Assembly (NCBI GenBank): GCA_002409725.1
Contig: DHOI01000003.1
Coordinates: 5,372-16,954 of the forward strand
Direction of reading: 5' to 3'
DNA: 11,583 nucleotides
From: Christensenella sp. UBA5394
Lineage (GTDB): Bacteria > Bacillota > Clostridia > Christensenellales > CAG-138
The translations under genes and the position numbers were made by a program. Below the pieces are notes generated by a model. That model was not told where the DNA came from and did no database searches. It saw only the letters and a list, made by a program, of their open reading frames with translations. Shown here piece by piece: positions 1 to 8,081 of the stretch. Each line of letters begins with the position of its first letter. Within the stretch, counting starts at the first letter, position 1.

Positions 1-2
1 GG

Positions 3-1169
<1,167 letters not shown>

Positions 1170-1174
1170 CCGCC

Positions 1175-1206
1175 AAGGCCCCGCGCTTGCAGAAAGACGG
1201 GGCCTT
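1175..1206 (+). terminator. Hairpin after the acyl-CoA synthetase gene, probable terminator
   Basis: The arms AAGGCCCCG (1175-1183) and CGGGGCCTT (1198-1206) form a perfect 9-bp GC-rich stem with a 14-nt loop, starting five bases after the stop codon. No T-run follows, so this is either a weak or atypical intrinsic terminator or a 3'-end-stabilising hairpin. It lies just upstream of the promoter of the next gene, which fits a transcription-unit boundary. Confidence 0.5.
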
Positions 1207-1219
1207 ACCCATGCGCCAA

Positions 1220-1248
1220 TTGACATTTCCCACCGCCGCCTTTAGACT
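1220..1248 (+). promoter_or_regulatory. Sigma-70-type promoter for the aldolase/acetyltransferase pair
   Basis: A consensus -35 TTGACA (1220-1225) is followed after exactly 17 bp by TAGACT (1243-1248, 4 of 6 matches to TATAAT). The predicted start is near 1255, giving a leader of about 28 nt that contains the AAGGAG ribosome binding site at 1271-1276. Confidence 0.6.
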
Positions 1249-1282
1249 GGATAGAAAGCAGAAACAGGCAAAGGAGAGATCC

Positions 1283-2320
1283 ATGATCTATTTTCAATGC
1301 GATTACGCGGAGGGCTGCCATCCGGCTATCTTAGAGGCGCTCCAACGTACCAATATGGAGCAGACGCCGGGCTACGGTCTGGATGACCACTGCGAGCGTG
1401 CCCGGGCCAAGGTGCGGGCCGCCTGTGGTCGGCCGGATGCAGACGTGCACTTTCTCGTAGGCGGCACCCAGGCCAACACCACCGTCATCTCCTCTATATT
1501 GCGCCATCACCAAGGCGTGATCTCGGCGGACGCGGGGCATATCGCCACCCACGAGACCGGGGCCATCGAGGCCACGGGGCACAAAGTCCTGGCCCTACCC
1601 TCCGTGGATGGAACCATCACCGCGGAGCAGGTGGAGGCCCTTTGCAAGGAGCACTTCAACAGCCCCATCAAGGAGCACACCGTACAGCCCGGCATGGTGT
1701 ATATCTCATTCCCCACGGAATCCGGCACGCTCTACAGCAAGGCCCGCCTTGCGGCCCTCAAGGCCGTTTGCGACGCCTACGGCCTGCCGCTCTTCATCGA
1801 TGGGGCGCGGCTGGGCTACGGCCTTATGAGCCCGGCCTGTGACCTAACCCTGGAGGATATCGCCAGCCTCTGCGATGTGTTCTACATCGGCGGCACCAAG
1901 TGCGGCGCGCTCTTTGGCGAGGCCGTGGTCATCACCGGCGAAGCCTTGAAGAAGGATTTCCGCTATGCCATCAAACAACGGGGCGGCATGCTGGCCAAGG
2001 GCCGCCTGCTTGGCATCCAGTTCGATACGCTGCTCTCGAATGGCCTCTATTTCGATATCTGCCGCCGGGCCGTGGAGCAGGCTTTGGCTTTACGCCAGGC
2101 CTTTATGGATAAGGACGTGGCCATGTGGGGCAATTCCTTTACCAACCAGCAGTTCCCCATCCTCTCTGCGACGCAGATGAAATACCTTACGCAATGCGGC
2201 TATGTATACGAGGTTTGGGGCCCGGCAGATGCGGGCCGCACCATTGTGCGCTTTTGCACCAGCTGGGCCACCCGCCCGGAAAACATCGAAAAGCTGATTG
2301 CGGATATCAAGGCGATGTGA
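1283..2320 (+). CDS. ltaE: Threonine-aldolase-family PLP enzyme (low-specificity L-threonine aldolase-like)
   Basis: This is a 345-residue fold-type I PLP enzyme. The family cleaves L-threonine or L-allo-threonine to glycine and acetaldehyde in the cytoplasm. The start at 1283 is chosen because AAGGAG (1271-1276) lies 6 nt upstream; an upstream in-frame ATG at 1187 has no binding site and falls inside the preceding hairpin. Visible motifs are FLVGGTQAN (57-65), a His-containing stretch at 84-93 (GHIATHETGA, the likely ring-stacking His), FIDGARLG (171-178, with Asp173 for the pyridine nitrogen and Arg176), and YIGGTKCG (201-208) with the PLP Schiff-base Lys206. Length matches E. coli LtaE (about 333). 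The N-terminus reads CDYAEGCHP rather than the usual RSDT-type start, so it belongs to a divergent branch, and a beta-eliminating lyase activity on another amino acid cannot be excluded. It is followed after 49 nt by the Eis-like gene, probably on the same transcript. Family sure, substrate uncertain. Confidence 0.85.
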   Translation: MIYFQCDYAEGCHPAILEALQRTNMEQTPGYGLDDHCERARAKVRAACGRPDADVHFLVGGTQANTTVISSILRHHQGVISADAGHIATHETGAIEATGHKVLALPSVDGTITAEQVEALCKEHFNSPIKEHTVQPGMVYISFPTESGTLYSKARLAALKAVCDAYGLPLFIDGARLGYGLMSPACDLTLEDIASLCDVFYIGGTKCGALFGEAVVITGEALKKDFRYAIKQRGGMLAKGRLLGIQFDTLLSNGLYFDICRRAVEQALALRQAFMDKDVAMWGNSFTNQQFPILSATQMKYLTQCGYVYEVWGPADAGRTIVRFCTSWATRPENIEKLIADIKAM

Positions 2321-2369
2321 TGGGTCCGCGCGAGCGGTACCAAAGAAATAATAGCAAGGAGGTTCCGTT

Positions 2370-3485
2370 ATGCTAAGAATGGCAGACATGGCGGATAAGG
2401 AAACACTCAAAGCCCTGTGGAAGCTTTGCTTTAATGAAGAGCAGGGGTTTTTGGATTGGTTCTTTGAAAACCGCTTCTTGCCGGATTATTGCCCCGTATA
2501 TGAGGAAGAGGGCGGCATCGCTTCGGCCCTGCATTCCTTGCCCGTATATATCAGCCTGCGGGATAGCATCCTACCCTGCGCCATCGTGGCAGGCGTGGCC
2601 ACGCATCCGGACTATCGGGGCCGGGGCCTGATGAATAAGCTTTTGGCCTTTTTTATGGATAGGCTGCGGCAGGAGGGCATCCCCCTCATTGCCCACAGGC
2701 CGGTGAATCTCGAGATCTACCGCTCCGCGGGCCATTTCCCGGCCAGCGACAGCCGCTTTGTGGAGCTGGCCGCCTCGGCCCCCCGCCCTTTGACGGATGA
2801 TTGTGTGGATTGGGATATCCCCGGCCATTATGCGGATCTATACCGCTGCTATAACCGCTTTGCCAAAAGCTATTCCGGTATGGTACAGCGCTCCTATGCG
2901 GATTTCGTGCTCAAATGCGGGGATTACCTCGCGAGCGGCGCTCTCTGCGTGGCCACGCTGGATGCACATGGCAATGTGGAGGGCTATTGCCTCTATTTTA
3001 AGGAAGAAGGGGAAGAGCCCGCCCTGCTGGGCGAGGAATGCGCGGCCCTTTCGCCCGAGGCCTATGGCCGGCTCTACGCCGCGCTGGCCCGGCGTTCTGC
3101 CGGCCGCCTGCTGAAGCTGCGCCTAGCCCCGGATGCCGGCCTGGCCCCCGAGGGCGCGCGGGTGAAGGTGCTGCCCAGGAGCGTTCTAGGGGTCACAGAC
3201 GTATCTGCCCTGCTATCCAGCTTATGCCTCCCGGACGAGGGGGCCATCGAGGTAATCGACCCGCTGCTCCCCGCCAACCGGGGCGTATTCAGCCTGGTGG
3301 GCCGGCCCACAAGCGAACGGCCTCAACTACGCATCCCCGCCGGTCGGCTGGCCCAATGGGCCGTGGGTTACCGCAGCATGGCGGATTTGGTGAAAACGAG
3401 CCAGGCCACAGCCCCAGATCCCGCCATCGTGCCGCGGATGGACGAGCTGGGCATGCGGCCTTGCTTTATCATCGACGAATATTAA
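2370..3485 (+). CDS. Eis-like GNAT N-acetyltransferase
   Basis: This 371-residue protein resembles the Eis group of GNAT acetyltransferases, which move acetyl from acetyl-CoA to amines such as aminoglycosides, polyamines or lysine side chains. The N-terminal GNAT domain shows the acetyl-CoA pyrophosphate loop VATHPDYRGRGLMNK (76-90) and the later YRSAGH element (117-122). A second degenerate GNAT-like part (about 150-265) and a C-terminal SCP2-like domain (about 270-371) complete the Eis plan at close to usual length (about 400). In Eis the C-terminal carboxylate acts as general base. This protein also ends in a short aromatic tail (FIIDEY), consistent with the same mechanism (inference). The start is fixed by AAGGAGG (2356-2362), 7 nt upstream. 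It follows the PLP enzyme by 49 nt with no obvious promoter between, so co-transcription is likely. Its stop is one base from that of the convergent Sir2 gene. The substrate is unknown. Confidence 0.85.
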   Translation: MLRMADMADKETLKALWKLCFNEEQGFLDWFFENRFLPDYCPVYEEEGGIASALHSLPVYISLRDSILPCAIVAGVATHPDYRGRGLMNKLLAFFMDRLRQEGIPLIAHRPVNLEIYRSAGHFPASDSRFVELAASAPRPLTDDCVDWDIPGHYADLYRCYNRFAKSYSGMVQRSYADFVLKCGDYLASGALCVATLDAHGNVEGYCLYFKEEGEEPALLGEECAALSPEAYGRLYAALARRSAGRLLKLRLAPDAGLAPEGARVKVLPRSVLGVTDVSALLSSLCLPDEGAIEVIDPLLPANRGVFSLVGRPTSERPQLRIPAGRLAQWAVGYRSMADLVKTSQATAPDPAIVPRMDELGMRPCFIIDEY

Positions 3486-3486
3486 G

Positions 3487-4218
3487 CTATTGCGGCACGG
3501 CCGCTTGCAGGATTTCCCCAATGGGCCCCCGGATGACCAGGTTCGCCTGCCTGTCATAGGGGGTCTCTGTTTTATTGATGAGCACCAGGTTTTTACCCAT
3601 GAAATATTGCAGCAAGGAGGCGGCCGGATACACGGCCAGCGAAGTGCCGCCCACGATGAGCAGATCCGCGCTGCTGATGGCGGCCATGGCCCCCCGCCAG
3701 ACGATATCGCTCAGCGGCTCGCCGTAGAGCACCACCTCCGGCTTGATCACAGCGCCGCAGGCGTCGCAATGGGGCACGCCCTGGCTATGGCGGATGTAGT
3801 CCCCATCAAAGAGCTTGTTGCAGGCCATACAGCGGTTCCATTCCACATTGCCATGCAGGGTGTAAACCCGCTTGCTGCCCGCCATCTGGTGCAGGTTGTC
3901 GATATTCTGCGTAACAACGGCGTTGAGCTTGCCCCGCGCCTCCAGCCGCGCCAAGGCGTAATGGGCCGGGTTGGGCTGTGCCTCCATCATCAAAATGCTC
4001 TTGTAATAGGTGTAAAAGGTCTCGGTCTCGTGCAAAAAGAAATCATGGGAAAGCAGCACCTCCGGCGTGTAGCCGAAGCGCTTGCGGGCCGCCTCTGCCG
4101 AACCCGCGCTGCGAAAATCCGGTATGCCGCTCTCGGTCGATACCCCCGCGCCGCCCAGAAAGGCAGCCACGCGGCTCTTTTCCAGCATCTCTTTAAGCTG
4201 CTCCACAGCTTTCTCCAT
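3487..4218 (-). CDS. cobB: Sir2-family NAD+-dependent protein deacylase
   Basis: This 243-residue single-domain sirtuin uses NAD+ to remove acetyl or other acyl groups from protein lysines, releasing nicotinamide and O-acetyl-ADP-ribose. Motifs in order are GGAGVSTESGIPDFRS (22-37, NAD binding), TQNIDNLH (103-110), LHGN (121-124) with catalytic His122, a zinc site from Cys130, Cys133, Cys151 and Cys154, and GTSLAVYPA (191-199). Length and the stretch after the NAD motif resemble the short bacterial class (Thermotoga Sir2, Bacillus SrtN). The Ala/Tyr/Arg marks of desuccinylases are not obvious, so deacetylation is the likeliest activity (inference). The start at 4218 has GAGGGGGG (4234-4227) 8 nt upstream. 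The gene diverges from a GNAT acetyltransferase and converges on an Eis-like one, so an eraser lies between two potential writers. The symbol follows bacterial usage and orthology is not proven. Confidence 0.93.
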   Translation of the reverse strand: MEKAVEQLKEMLEKSRVAAFLGGAGVSTESGIPDFRSAGSAEAARKRFGYTPEVLLSHDFFLHETETFYTYYKSILMMEAQPNPAHYALARLEARGKLNAVVTQNIDNLHQMAGSKRVYTLHGNVEWNRCMACNKLFDGDYIRHSQGVPHCDACGAVIKPEVVLYGEPLSDIVWRGAMAAISSADLLIVGGTSLAVYPAASLLQYFMGKNLVLINKTETPYDRQANLVIRGPIGEILQAAVPQ

Positions 4219-4244
4219 CGCAATCGCCCCCCTCTTTTTCTTTT

Positions 4245-4273
4245 ATCATACCCCCGTAAGGGCGCGGGTGCAA
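4245..4273 (-). promoter_or_regulatory. Promoter of the Sir2 gene
   Basis: On the minus strand, TTGCAC (4273-4268) and TATGAT (4250-4245, 5 of 6 matches) are 17 bp apart. The predicted start near 4238 gives a leader of about 20 nt that includes the G-rich ribosome binding site. Confidence 0.5.
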
Positions 4274-4312
4274 GCGGCGGGCCGCCATACGGAGCGGTTG
4301 CGGCGCGCCTTA
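4257..4312. other. GC-rich dyad symmetry between two divergent promoters
   Basis: An inner palindrome, GCGGC-GG-GCCGC (4274-4285), lies between the two -35 elements. An outer inverted repeat pairs TAAGGGCGCG (4257-4266) with CGCGCCTTA (4304-4312), with one unpaired G. The two are not exactly concentric. The position suits an operator acting on both genes, but GC-rich DNA yields such symmetry by chance, so the call is tentative. Confidence 0.3.
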
Positions 4313-4326
4313 TATTTTGCTATGCT
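4298..4326 (+). promoter_or_regulatory. Extended -10 promoter of the GNAT gene
   Basis: TTGCGG (4298-4303) is followed after 17 bp by TATGCT (4321-4326), directly preceded by TGC (4318-4320), an extended -10 element. Predicted start near 4333, about 26 nt before the ATG, leaving room for the AAAGGAG site at 4347-4353. Confidence 0.5.
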
Positions 4327-4358
4327 ATCAAAAAGAATCGGTAGATAAAGGAGTTTTT

Positions 4359-5006
4359 ATGGATATACAGCTAAGGCGCGAACAGCCTGCGGACTATCGC
4401 GAAACCGAAAATCTGACACGGGAAGCCTTCTGGAACCAGTATGCGCCCGGCTGCGACGAGCATTACCTGGCGCACATCCTGCGCGGCAGCCCGGCCTTTA
4501 TGCCGGAGCTGGATGCGGTGGCTTTACTCGATGGCAAGATCGTGGGCAATGTTATGCATACGCGTGCGCGCATCCAAGGGGACGATGGCAGCGAATATGG
4601 GGTGCTGGCTTTAGGGCCGATCTCTGTGCTGCCCGCATACCAGCGCCGGGGCATTGGCTGCCAAATGATTGAATACACCAGGAAGCTGGCCCGGGAGATG
4701 GGCTTTCGGGCGATCTTTCTCTATGGCGACCCGGCTTACTATTCCCGGCAGGGCTTTGTAGCCGCGGAATCCTTTGGCATCCGCACGGCGGAGAATATGT
4801 ATGCCGTTGCGCTGCAAGGCTACGAACTGTACCCGGGCGCTTTGGCCGGAGCCAGCGGGCGCTATTATGAGGATGAAATCTACAACGTGGATAAACGGGC
4901 CTCCGCCGCATTTGATAAATCCTTCCCGCCCAAGGAGCTAATCAGCGACACGCCCAACCAGCGCCGGTTTAAAGAGATCGTCGTTCTGCAAAGGCCGGCG
5001 GAATAA
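4359..5006 (+). CDS. GNAT N-acetyltransferase (YhbS-like)
   Basis: This 215-residue single-domain GNAT protein transfers acetyl from acetyl-CoA to an unidentified amine or lysine. The core motif LGPISVLPAYQRRGIGCQMI (85-104) contains the Q-x-x-G-x-G/A-type pyrophosphate loop, and YYSRQGF (127-133) is the typical second-half element. Both fit the COG3153 (YhbS) type. The C-terminal ~60 residues, with several acidic and aromatic residues, extend beyond the core domain. The start at 4359 is chosen because AAAGGAG (4347-4353) lies 5 nt upstream; an upstream ATG at 4317 overlaps the -10 element and cannot be on the main transcript. It is divergent from the sirtuin with a shared 140-bp control region, and a bidirectional terminator follows its stop. 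It is a candidate protein acetyltransferase because of this context (inference), but small-molecule substrates are equally common in the family. Confidence 0.88.
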   Translation: MDIQLRREQPADYRETENLTREAFWNQYAPGCDEHYLAHILRGSPAFMPELDAVALLDGKIVGNVMHTRARIQGDDGSEYGVLALGPISVLPAYQRRGIGCQMIEYTRKLAREMGFRAIFLYGDPAYYSRQGFVAAESFGIRTAENMYAVALQGYELYPGALAGASGRYYEDEIYNVDKRASAAFDKSFPPKELISDTPNQRRFKEIVVLQRPAE

Positions 5007-5028
5007 ACTCGACCAATAGCCCAAAAAC

Positions 5029-5055
5029 AAACGAGGTGCATGCGCATCTCGTTTT
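5029..5055. terminator. Bidirectional intrinsic terminator between GNAT gene and malQ
   Basis: AAACGAGGTGC (5029-5039) and GCATCTCGTTT (5044-5054) form an 11-bp stem with one G-T wobble and a 4-nt loop (ATGC). It is followed by a short T-run on the plus strand and by GTTTTTGGG on the minus strand. It lies 22 bp after the GNAT stop and 14 bp after the malQ stop, so it can serve both convergent genes. Confidence 0.8.
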
Positions 5056-5068
5056 GCTTACCCGCAGC

Positions 5069-6550
5069 TTATTTGCAGCGGCCGTACATTTTGGTATAGA
5101 CGGCGATCTTATCCGCCAGGGCCGGGCTGGCCGCGCCGGGCCGCATGCGCCAGCGCCAGTTGTCGCCGATGGTACCGGGTATGTTCATGCGGGCTGCAGC
5201 GGGCAGGCCCAGGTAATCCTGCATCTGGGCGATGAACAGATCTGCCACGGAGCTCATGCCGCCCCGGATTAGGCCCCAGGCAAAGCCCTCTTTTTCATTT
5301 AGATTAAGGTAGCGCCGGGCAAAGGCCACGTCCTCTCGGGCCGCCTCGCTGAACCAGCCCGCGGCGGTGGTGTTATCGTGGGTACCGGTGTAGCAAACGC
5401 AGTTGCGTGGGTAGGCATGGGGCAGGTAACCGCTGGGCTCGCGTGCGTCGAAGGCGAATTGCAGCACCTTCATGCCCGGGTAGCCGGAATCCGCCACCAA
5501 TTGATGCACCTCGGGCGTGAGGTAGCCCAAGTCTTCGGCGATGATGGGCAGAGCGGGGAATTCCCGCTGCACGGCCTTAATAAAATCGAGCCCCGGCCCT
5601 TTGGCCCATTCGCCGTCGCGGGCCGTGCTTTCCCCCGCCTTCACGCGCCAGTAGCTCTCCAGGCCCCGGAAATGATCGATGCGCAGCGCGTCATAGAGCC
5701 GCGTGGCCCCCCGAATACGATCGAGCCACCAGCCGTAATCCGATTTTGCCAGCGCCTCCCAATCGTAGACGGGGTTGCCCCAGAGCTGGCCATCCGCCGT
5801 GAAATAGTCCGGCGGCACGCCGGATACCCAAAGGGGCCGCCGGTCTTCGCCCAACTGGAAGATATCCGGCCTGGCCCACACATCCGCCGAATCCAGCGCC
5901 ACGTAAATGGGCAAATCGCCGATCAGCCGGACGCCCTGCGCTTGTGCATAGGCCCGGAAGGCCCGCCATTGGCGGAAGAAGAGATATTGCGTATAAGCAT
6001 AAAAGGCAGCTTCTTCGGACAAAAGACCGCGGTAATAATCCAGCGCCCCGGCCTCGCGCATGCGGATATCGGCGGGCCACTCGGTGAAGGGAGCCATGCC
6101 GAAATGGGCCTTGAGGGCCATGAAGAGGGCGTAATCCGCCATCCAGGCTGCATTTTCTTTGGCAAAGGCGGCCTGCGCCGCTTCCTCACGATGCCGTCCC
6201 CGCTGGAAGGCCAGCCGGAGCAGGCCAAAACGCCGCGCGTGCAGGCCGCCGTAATCCACCCCGTCCGCATCAACCGGGCAAAGATGGGGCCGCGCCTCGT
6301 CTTCCGTAAGCAACCCTTCCTCAATCAGCAGGCCGATATCGATGAAATAAGGATTGCCCGCAAAGGAGGAAAAGAGCTGGTAGGGGGAATCCCCATAGCC
6401 CGTAGGCCCCATGGGCAAAAGCTGCCAATAGCGCTGCCCGGCCCGGGCCAAAAAATCCACGTAAGCATAAGCCTCCCTGCCCAAAGCGCCGATGCCGAAT
6501 CGATTGGGCAGGGAGGAAATATGCATTAAAATGCCGCTGCTGCGTTCCAT
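5069..6550 (-). CDS. malQ: 4-alpha-glucanotransferase (amylomaltase, GH77)
   Basis: This 493-residue cytoplasmic enzyme transfers alpha-1,4-glucan segments between maltodextrins, releasing glucose, in maltodextrin or glycogen metabolism. The start MERSSGILMHISSLPN is chosen because this is where the family begins and AAAAAGGAT lies about 8 nt upstream; the frame stays open further 5' but those codons fall in the leader and promoter. Conserved regions are GYGDSPYQ (51-58), GDLPIYVA (211-218), RIDHFRGLE (290-298) with nucleophile Asp292, IIAEDLGYL (336-344) with acid/base Glu339, and TGTHDNTTAAGW (388-399) with Asp392. All catalytic residues are present. Length matches the short Thermus/Clostridium type (about 500), not the ~690-residue E. 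coli form. It is a single-gene unit with its own strong promoter and a terminator. No maltose regulator, phosphorylase or debranching gene lies beside it in this window. Confidence 0.97.
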   Translation of the reverse strand: MERSSGILMHISSLPNRFGIGALGREAYAYVDFLARAGQRYWQLLPMGPTGYGDSPYQLFSSFAGNPYFIDIGLLIEEGLLTEDEARPHLCPVDADGVDYGGLHARRFGLLRLAFQRGRHREEAAQAAFAKENAAWMADYALFMALKAHFGMAPFTEWPADIRMREAGALDYYRGLLSEEAAFYAYTQYLFFRQWRAFRAYAQAQGVRLIGDLPIYVALDSADVWARPDIFQLGEDRRPLWVSGVPPDYFTADGQLWGNPVYDWEALAKSDYGWWLDRIRGATRLYDALRIDHFRGLESYWRVKAGESTARDGEWAKGPGLDFIKAVQREFPALPIIAEDLGYLTPEVHQLVADSGYPGMKVLQFAFDAREPSGYLPHAYPRNCVCYTGTHDNTTAAGWFSEAAREDVAFARRYLNLNEKEGFAWGLIRGGMSSVADLFIAQMQDYLGLPAAARMNIPGTIGDNWRWRMRPGAASPALADKIAVYTKMYGRCK

Positions 6551-6595
6551 CTTTGCATCCTTTTTCACCGGCCGGGCCGGGCGTAAATTCATAAG

Positions 6596-6621
6596 CAAGG
6601 CCGGAACCGATTCCGGCCTTG
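6596..6621 (-). promoter_or_regulatory. Perfect hairpin at the predicted 5' end of the malQ mRNA
   Basis: An 11-bp perfect stem (6596-6606 with 6611-6621) with a 4-nt loop lies in the malQ leader. The start predicted from the promoter is near 6623, so the RNA would begin with about two unpaired bases and then the stem. No T-run follows in the direction of malQ, so it is unlikely to be an attenuator. A further GC-rich run, 6570-6581, lies between it and the ribosome binding site and has short complementarity to the stem arms. Likely roles are 5'-end protection of the mRNA or a small leader regulator (inference). Confidence 0.6.
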
Positions 6622-6629
6622 GCGCATAT

Positions 6630-6658
6630 ATTGTAGCATCCTCCGCCGCTCCTGTCAA
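6630..6658 (-). promoter_or_regulatory. Strong promoter of malQ
   Basis: On the minus strand, consensus TTGACA (6658-6653) and TACAAT (6635-6630, 5 of 6 matches) are separated by exactly 17 bp, and TGC stands directly before the -10 (extended -10). This is among the best promoters in the window. The predicted start is near 6623, with a leader of about 73 nt. Confidence 0.8.
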
Positions 6659-6714
6659 AAAGCGCGCAAAGCGGCAAAGCGTGCCATAGGGAGCCTTGCG
6701 AGCGGCGAGAGCAA

Positions 6715-6745
6715 GGGCGCGGCGTCCAATATGGGCGGCGCGCCC
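6715..6745 (-). terminator. Large hairpin after the rRNA methyltransferase gene
   Basis: Arms 6715-6727 and 6733-6745 pair at 12 of 13 positions (one G-G mismatch, one G-T wobble) around the loop AATAT, ending 12 bp past the TGA stop. There is no T-run, so it may act as a weak or Rho-type end or as a 3' stabiliser. A smaller inverted repeat, CCTTGC/GCAAGG (6694-6699 with 6711-6716), overlaps it. The remaining intergenic bases up to the malQ promoter show nothing else. Confidence 0.45.
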
Positions 6746-6757
6746 TCAGGCGCTATT

Positions 6758-8053
6758 TCAGGCTAGGCGCAAGCCTTTGGGCAGGTGGTTTTTGAGCATG
6801 CCCTCCACCGCCTTGCCCAATCCCAGCGGGTAACCATCCACAGCCGCCCGGCACCAGCCTTGCAGGCCAGGCGCGGGAACGACCTGGCCCTGCAGATACG
6901 CGTTTAGCGCTTCCCCTTCCAAGGGAAGCGTTTGCCGCCATTCTACCCCCGTAGCCATAGCCAGCGCGTGGCTGGGCCGGAAGCGGCCGTTCACCATATC
7001 CCCCGCGTAGACCCCGGCGGTCAGCAACCGCGCCCGCTCTAGTCCTCTAGGCAGGGCTTCGGCCAGGGCAAGCACCCGGCCGTCCGGTAAAAGCACGATC
7101 TCGCCGGCTGGCGGCGCGGCTAAAGCCTCGGCGCAGAAATCCCTGTAGGCTGCTTCCTTGCAGGGCTGCAAGGCCAGGCGCTGGGGCTTTATTTTTTCGC
7201 CCGCAGGCGCGCCCGTCCTTTGGAGCCGGGCTACGAAATGGCCCTCGCCGGGGAAGGTATGCGGATAGAGCCTCTGCATAGAAAGCAGGCTGAAATCCTT
7301 ATGAGAAGCGCAAAAGGCCTCCACCACGCCCTCGTTTTCCTCTGGGGAAAAAGTGCAGGTGGAATAGGCCAGCGCCCCGCCCGCGGCCACGGCCTCAGCC
7401 GCGCTTTCGAGAATGGCCTTTTGCCGCTGGGCGCAGGCCAGCACATGCGCTGGCGACCATTCGGCTATGGCGTTTGGGTCCTTGCGGAACATGCCCTCGC
7501 CGGAGCAGGGGGCGTCCACCAGCACGGCGTCGAAGAAGCCTGCCAGCGCTTCACACAAGACATCCGGCCGGTTACAGGTAACGGCCGCGTTGGTAACGCC
7601 CAGGCGTTCGAGGTTGTAGCGCAGGGTTTTGGCCCGGCCCGGTACCAGCTCATTGGCCACCAGCAAGCCCCGGCCCGCCAGATGGGCCGCGATGCCGCCG
7701 CTCTTGCCGCCGGGCGCCGCGCACAAGTCGAGCACTCGCATGCCGGGGCGGACAGCCAGCGCCGCGATGGGGGCCATGGCGGATGGCTCCTGCAAATAGA
7801 ACAGCCCGGCCAGATGATAGGGATGGCTGCCGATGGCGGGCGCGTCCCCCATGAGCAGGAACCCTTCTGGTAGGATGTCTGAAGGAGTTAGGGCAAAGGG
7901 CGAAAGGGCCGAGAATGCTTTAGGCGTGATGCGCAGGCCGTTGACGCGCAGGCCCCGCTTGGGCGACTGCTCATAACAAGTGAAAAAGGCCGGGGCCTCG
8001 GGCCCCAGCTGCTTTTTCATGCGCGTTATAAAATCTTGCGGTAGCTGTATCAT
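6758..8053 (-). CDS. rsmF: 16S rRNA m5C methyltransferase, RsmF/NOL1-NOP2-Sun family
   Basis: This 431-residue SAM-dependent enzyme methylates carbon 5 of cytidines in ribosomal RNA. SAM motif I, DLCAAPGGKS, is at 109-118. Motif IV, DAPCSGEGMF (180-189), carries the release cysteine Cys183. Motif VI, STCTF (231-235), carries the nucleophile Cys233. The N-terminal ~90 residues match the usual RNA-binding segment, ending in YLQEPSAM, and the C-terminal ~140 residues match the RsmF-type C-terminal domain. The start at 8053 gives a normal family N-terminus (MIQLPQDFITRMKKQLG); the longer open frame to 8281 overlaps the upstream gene and encodes low-complexity sequence. There is no Shine-Dalgarno sequence; instead TATAAA stands 6 nt before the ATG. 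It lies 28 bp after the NlpC/P60 gene on the same strand. The exact target cytidine is not determinable here. Confidence 0.92.
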   Translation of the reverse strand: MIQLPQDFITRMKKQLGPEAPAFFTCYEQSPKRGLRVNGLRITPKAFSALSPFALTPSDILPEGFLLMGDAPAIGSHPYHLAGLFYLQEPSAMAPIAALAVRPGMRVLDLCAAPGGKSGGIAAHLAGRGLLVANELVPGRAKTLRYNLERLGVTNAAVTCNRPDVLCEALAGFFDAVLVDAPCSGEGMFRKDPNAIAEWSPAHVLACAQRQKAILESAAEAVAAGGALAYSTCTFSPEENEGVVEAFCASHKDFSLLSMQRLYPHTFPGEGHFVARLQRTGAPAGEKIKPQRLALQPCKEAAYRDFCAEALAAPPAGEIVLLPDGRVLALAEALPRGLERARLLTAGVYAGDMVNGRFRPSHALAMATGVEWRQTLPLEGEALNAYLQGQVVPAPGLQGWCRAAVDGYPLGLGKAVEGMLKNHLPKGLRLA

Positions 8054-8059
8054 GCTATG

Positions 8060-8065
8060 TTTATA
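8060..8065 (-). promoter_or_regulatory. -10-like hexamer directly before the rRNA methyltransferase start
   Basis: TATAAA (8065-8060, 5 of 6 matches) is separated from the ATG by 6 nt, so transcription would start at the A of the start codon. The region 8054-8080 is unusually AT-rich for this window and has no recognisable ribosome binding site. The -35 region is poor (best TTTTAA at 16-bp spacing), so the promoter is tentative; read-through from the upstream gene is the alternative. Confidence 0.35.
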
Positions 8066-8081
8066 TCCAACTAAATTAAGG

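Noticed and set aside
1187..1282. An upstream ATG at 1187 for the PLP enzyme, adding 32 residues.
   Set aside because: It falls inside the hairpin loop and upstream of the predicted promoter start, lacks a ribosome binding site, and the extension is not family-like.
3490..4344. A 284-codon plus-strand open frame opposite the Sir2 gene.
   Set aside because: The minus-strand sirtuin has every family motif. The plus frame is a shadow without ribosome binding site or domain.
5378..6529. A long (383-codon) open frame on the plus strand opposite malQ.
   Set aside because: It is antisense to a complete GH77 gene with all catalytic residues. GC-rich codon bias leaves such mirror frames open; the translation is Arg/Gly/Pro-rich without recognisable domains.
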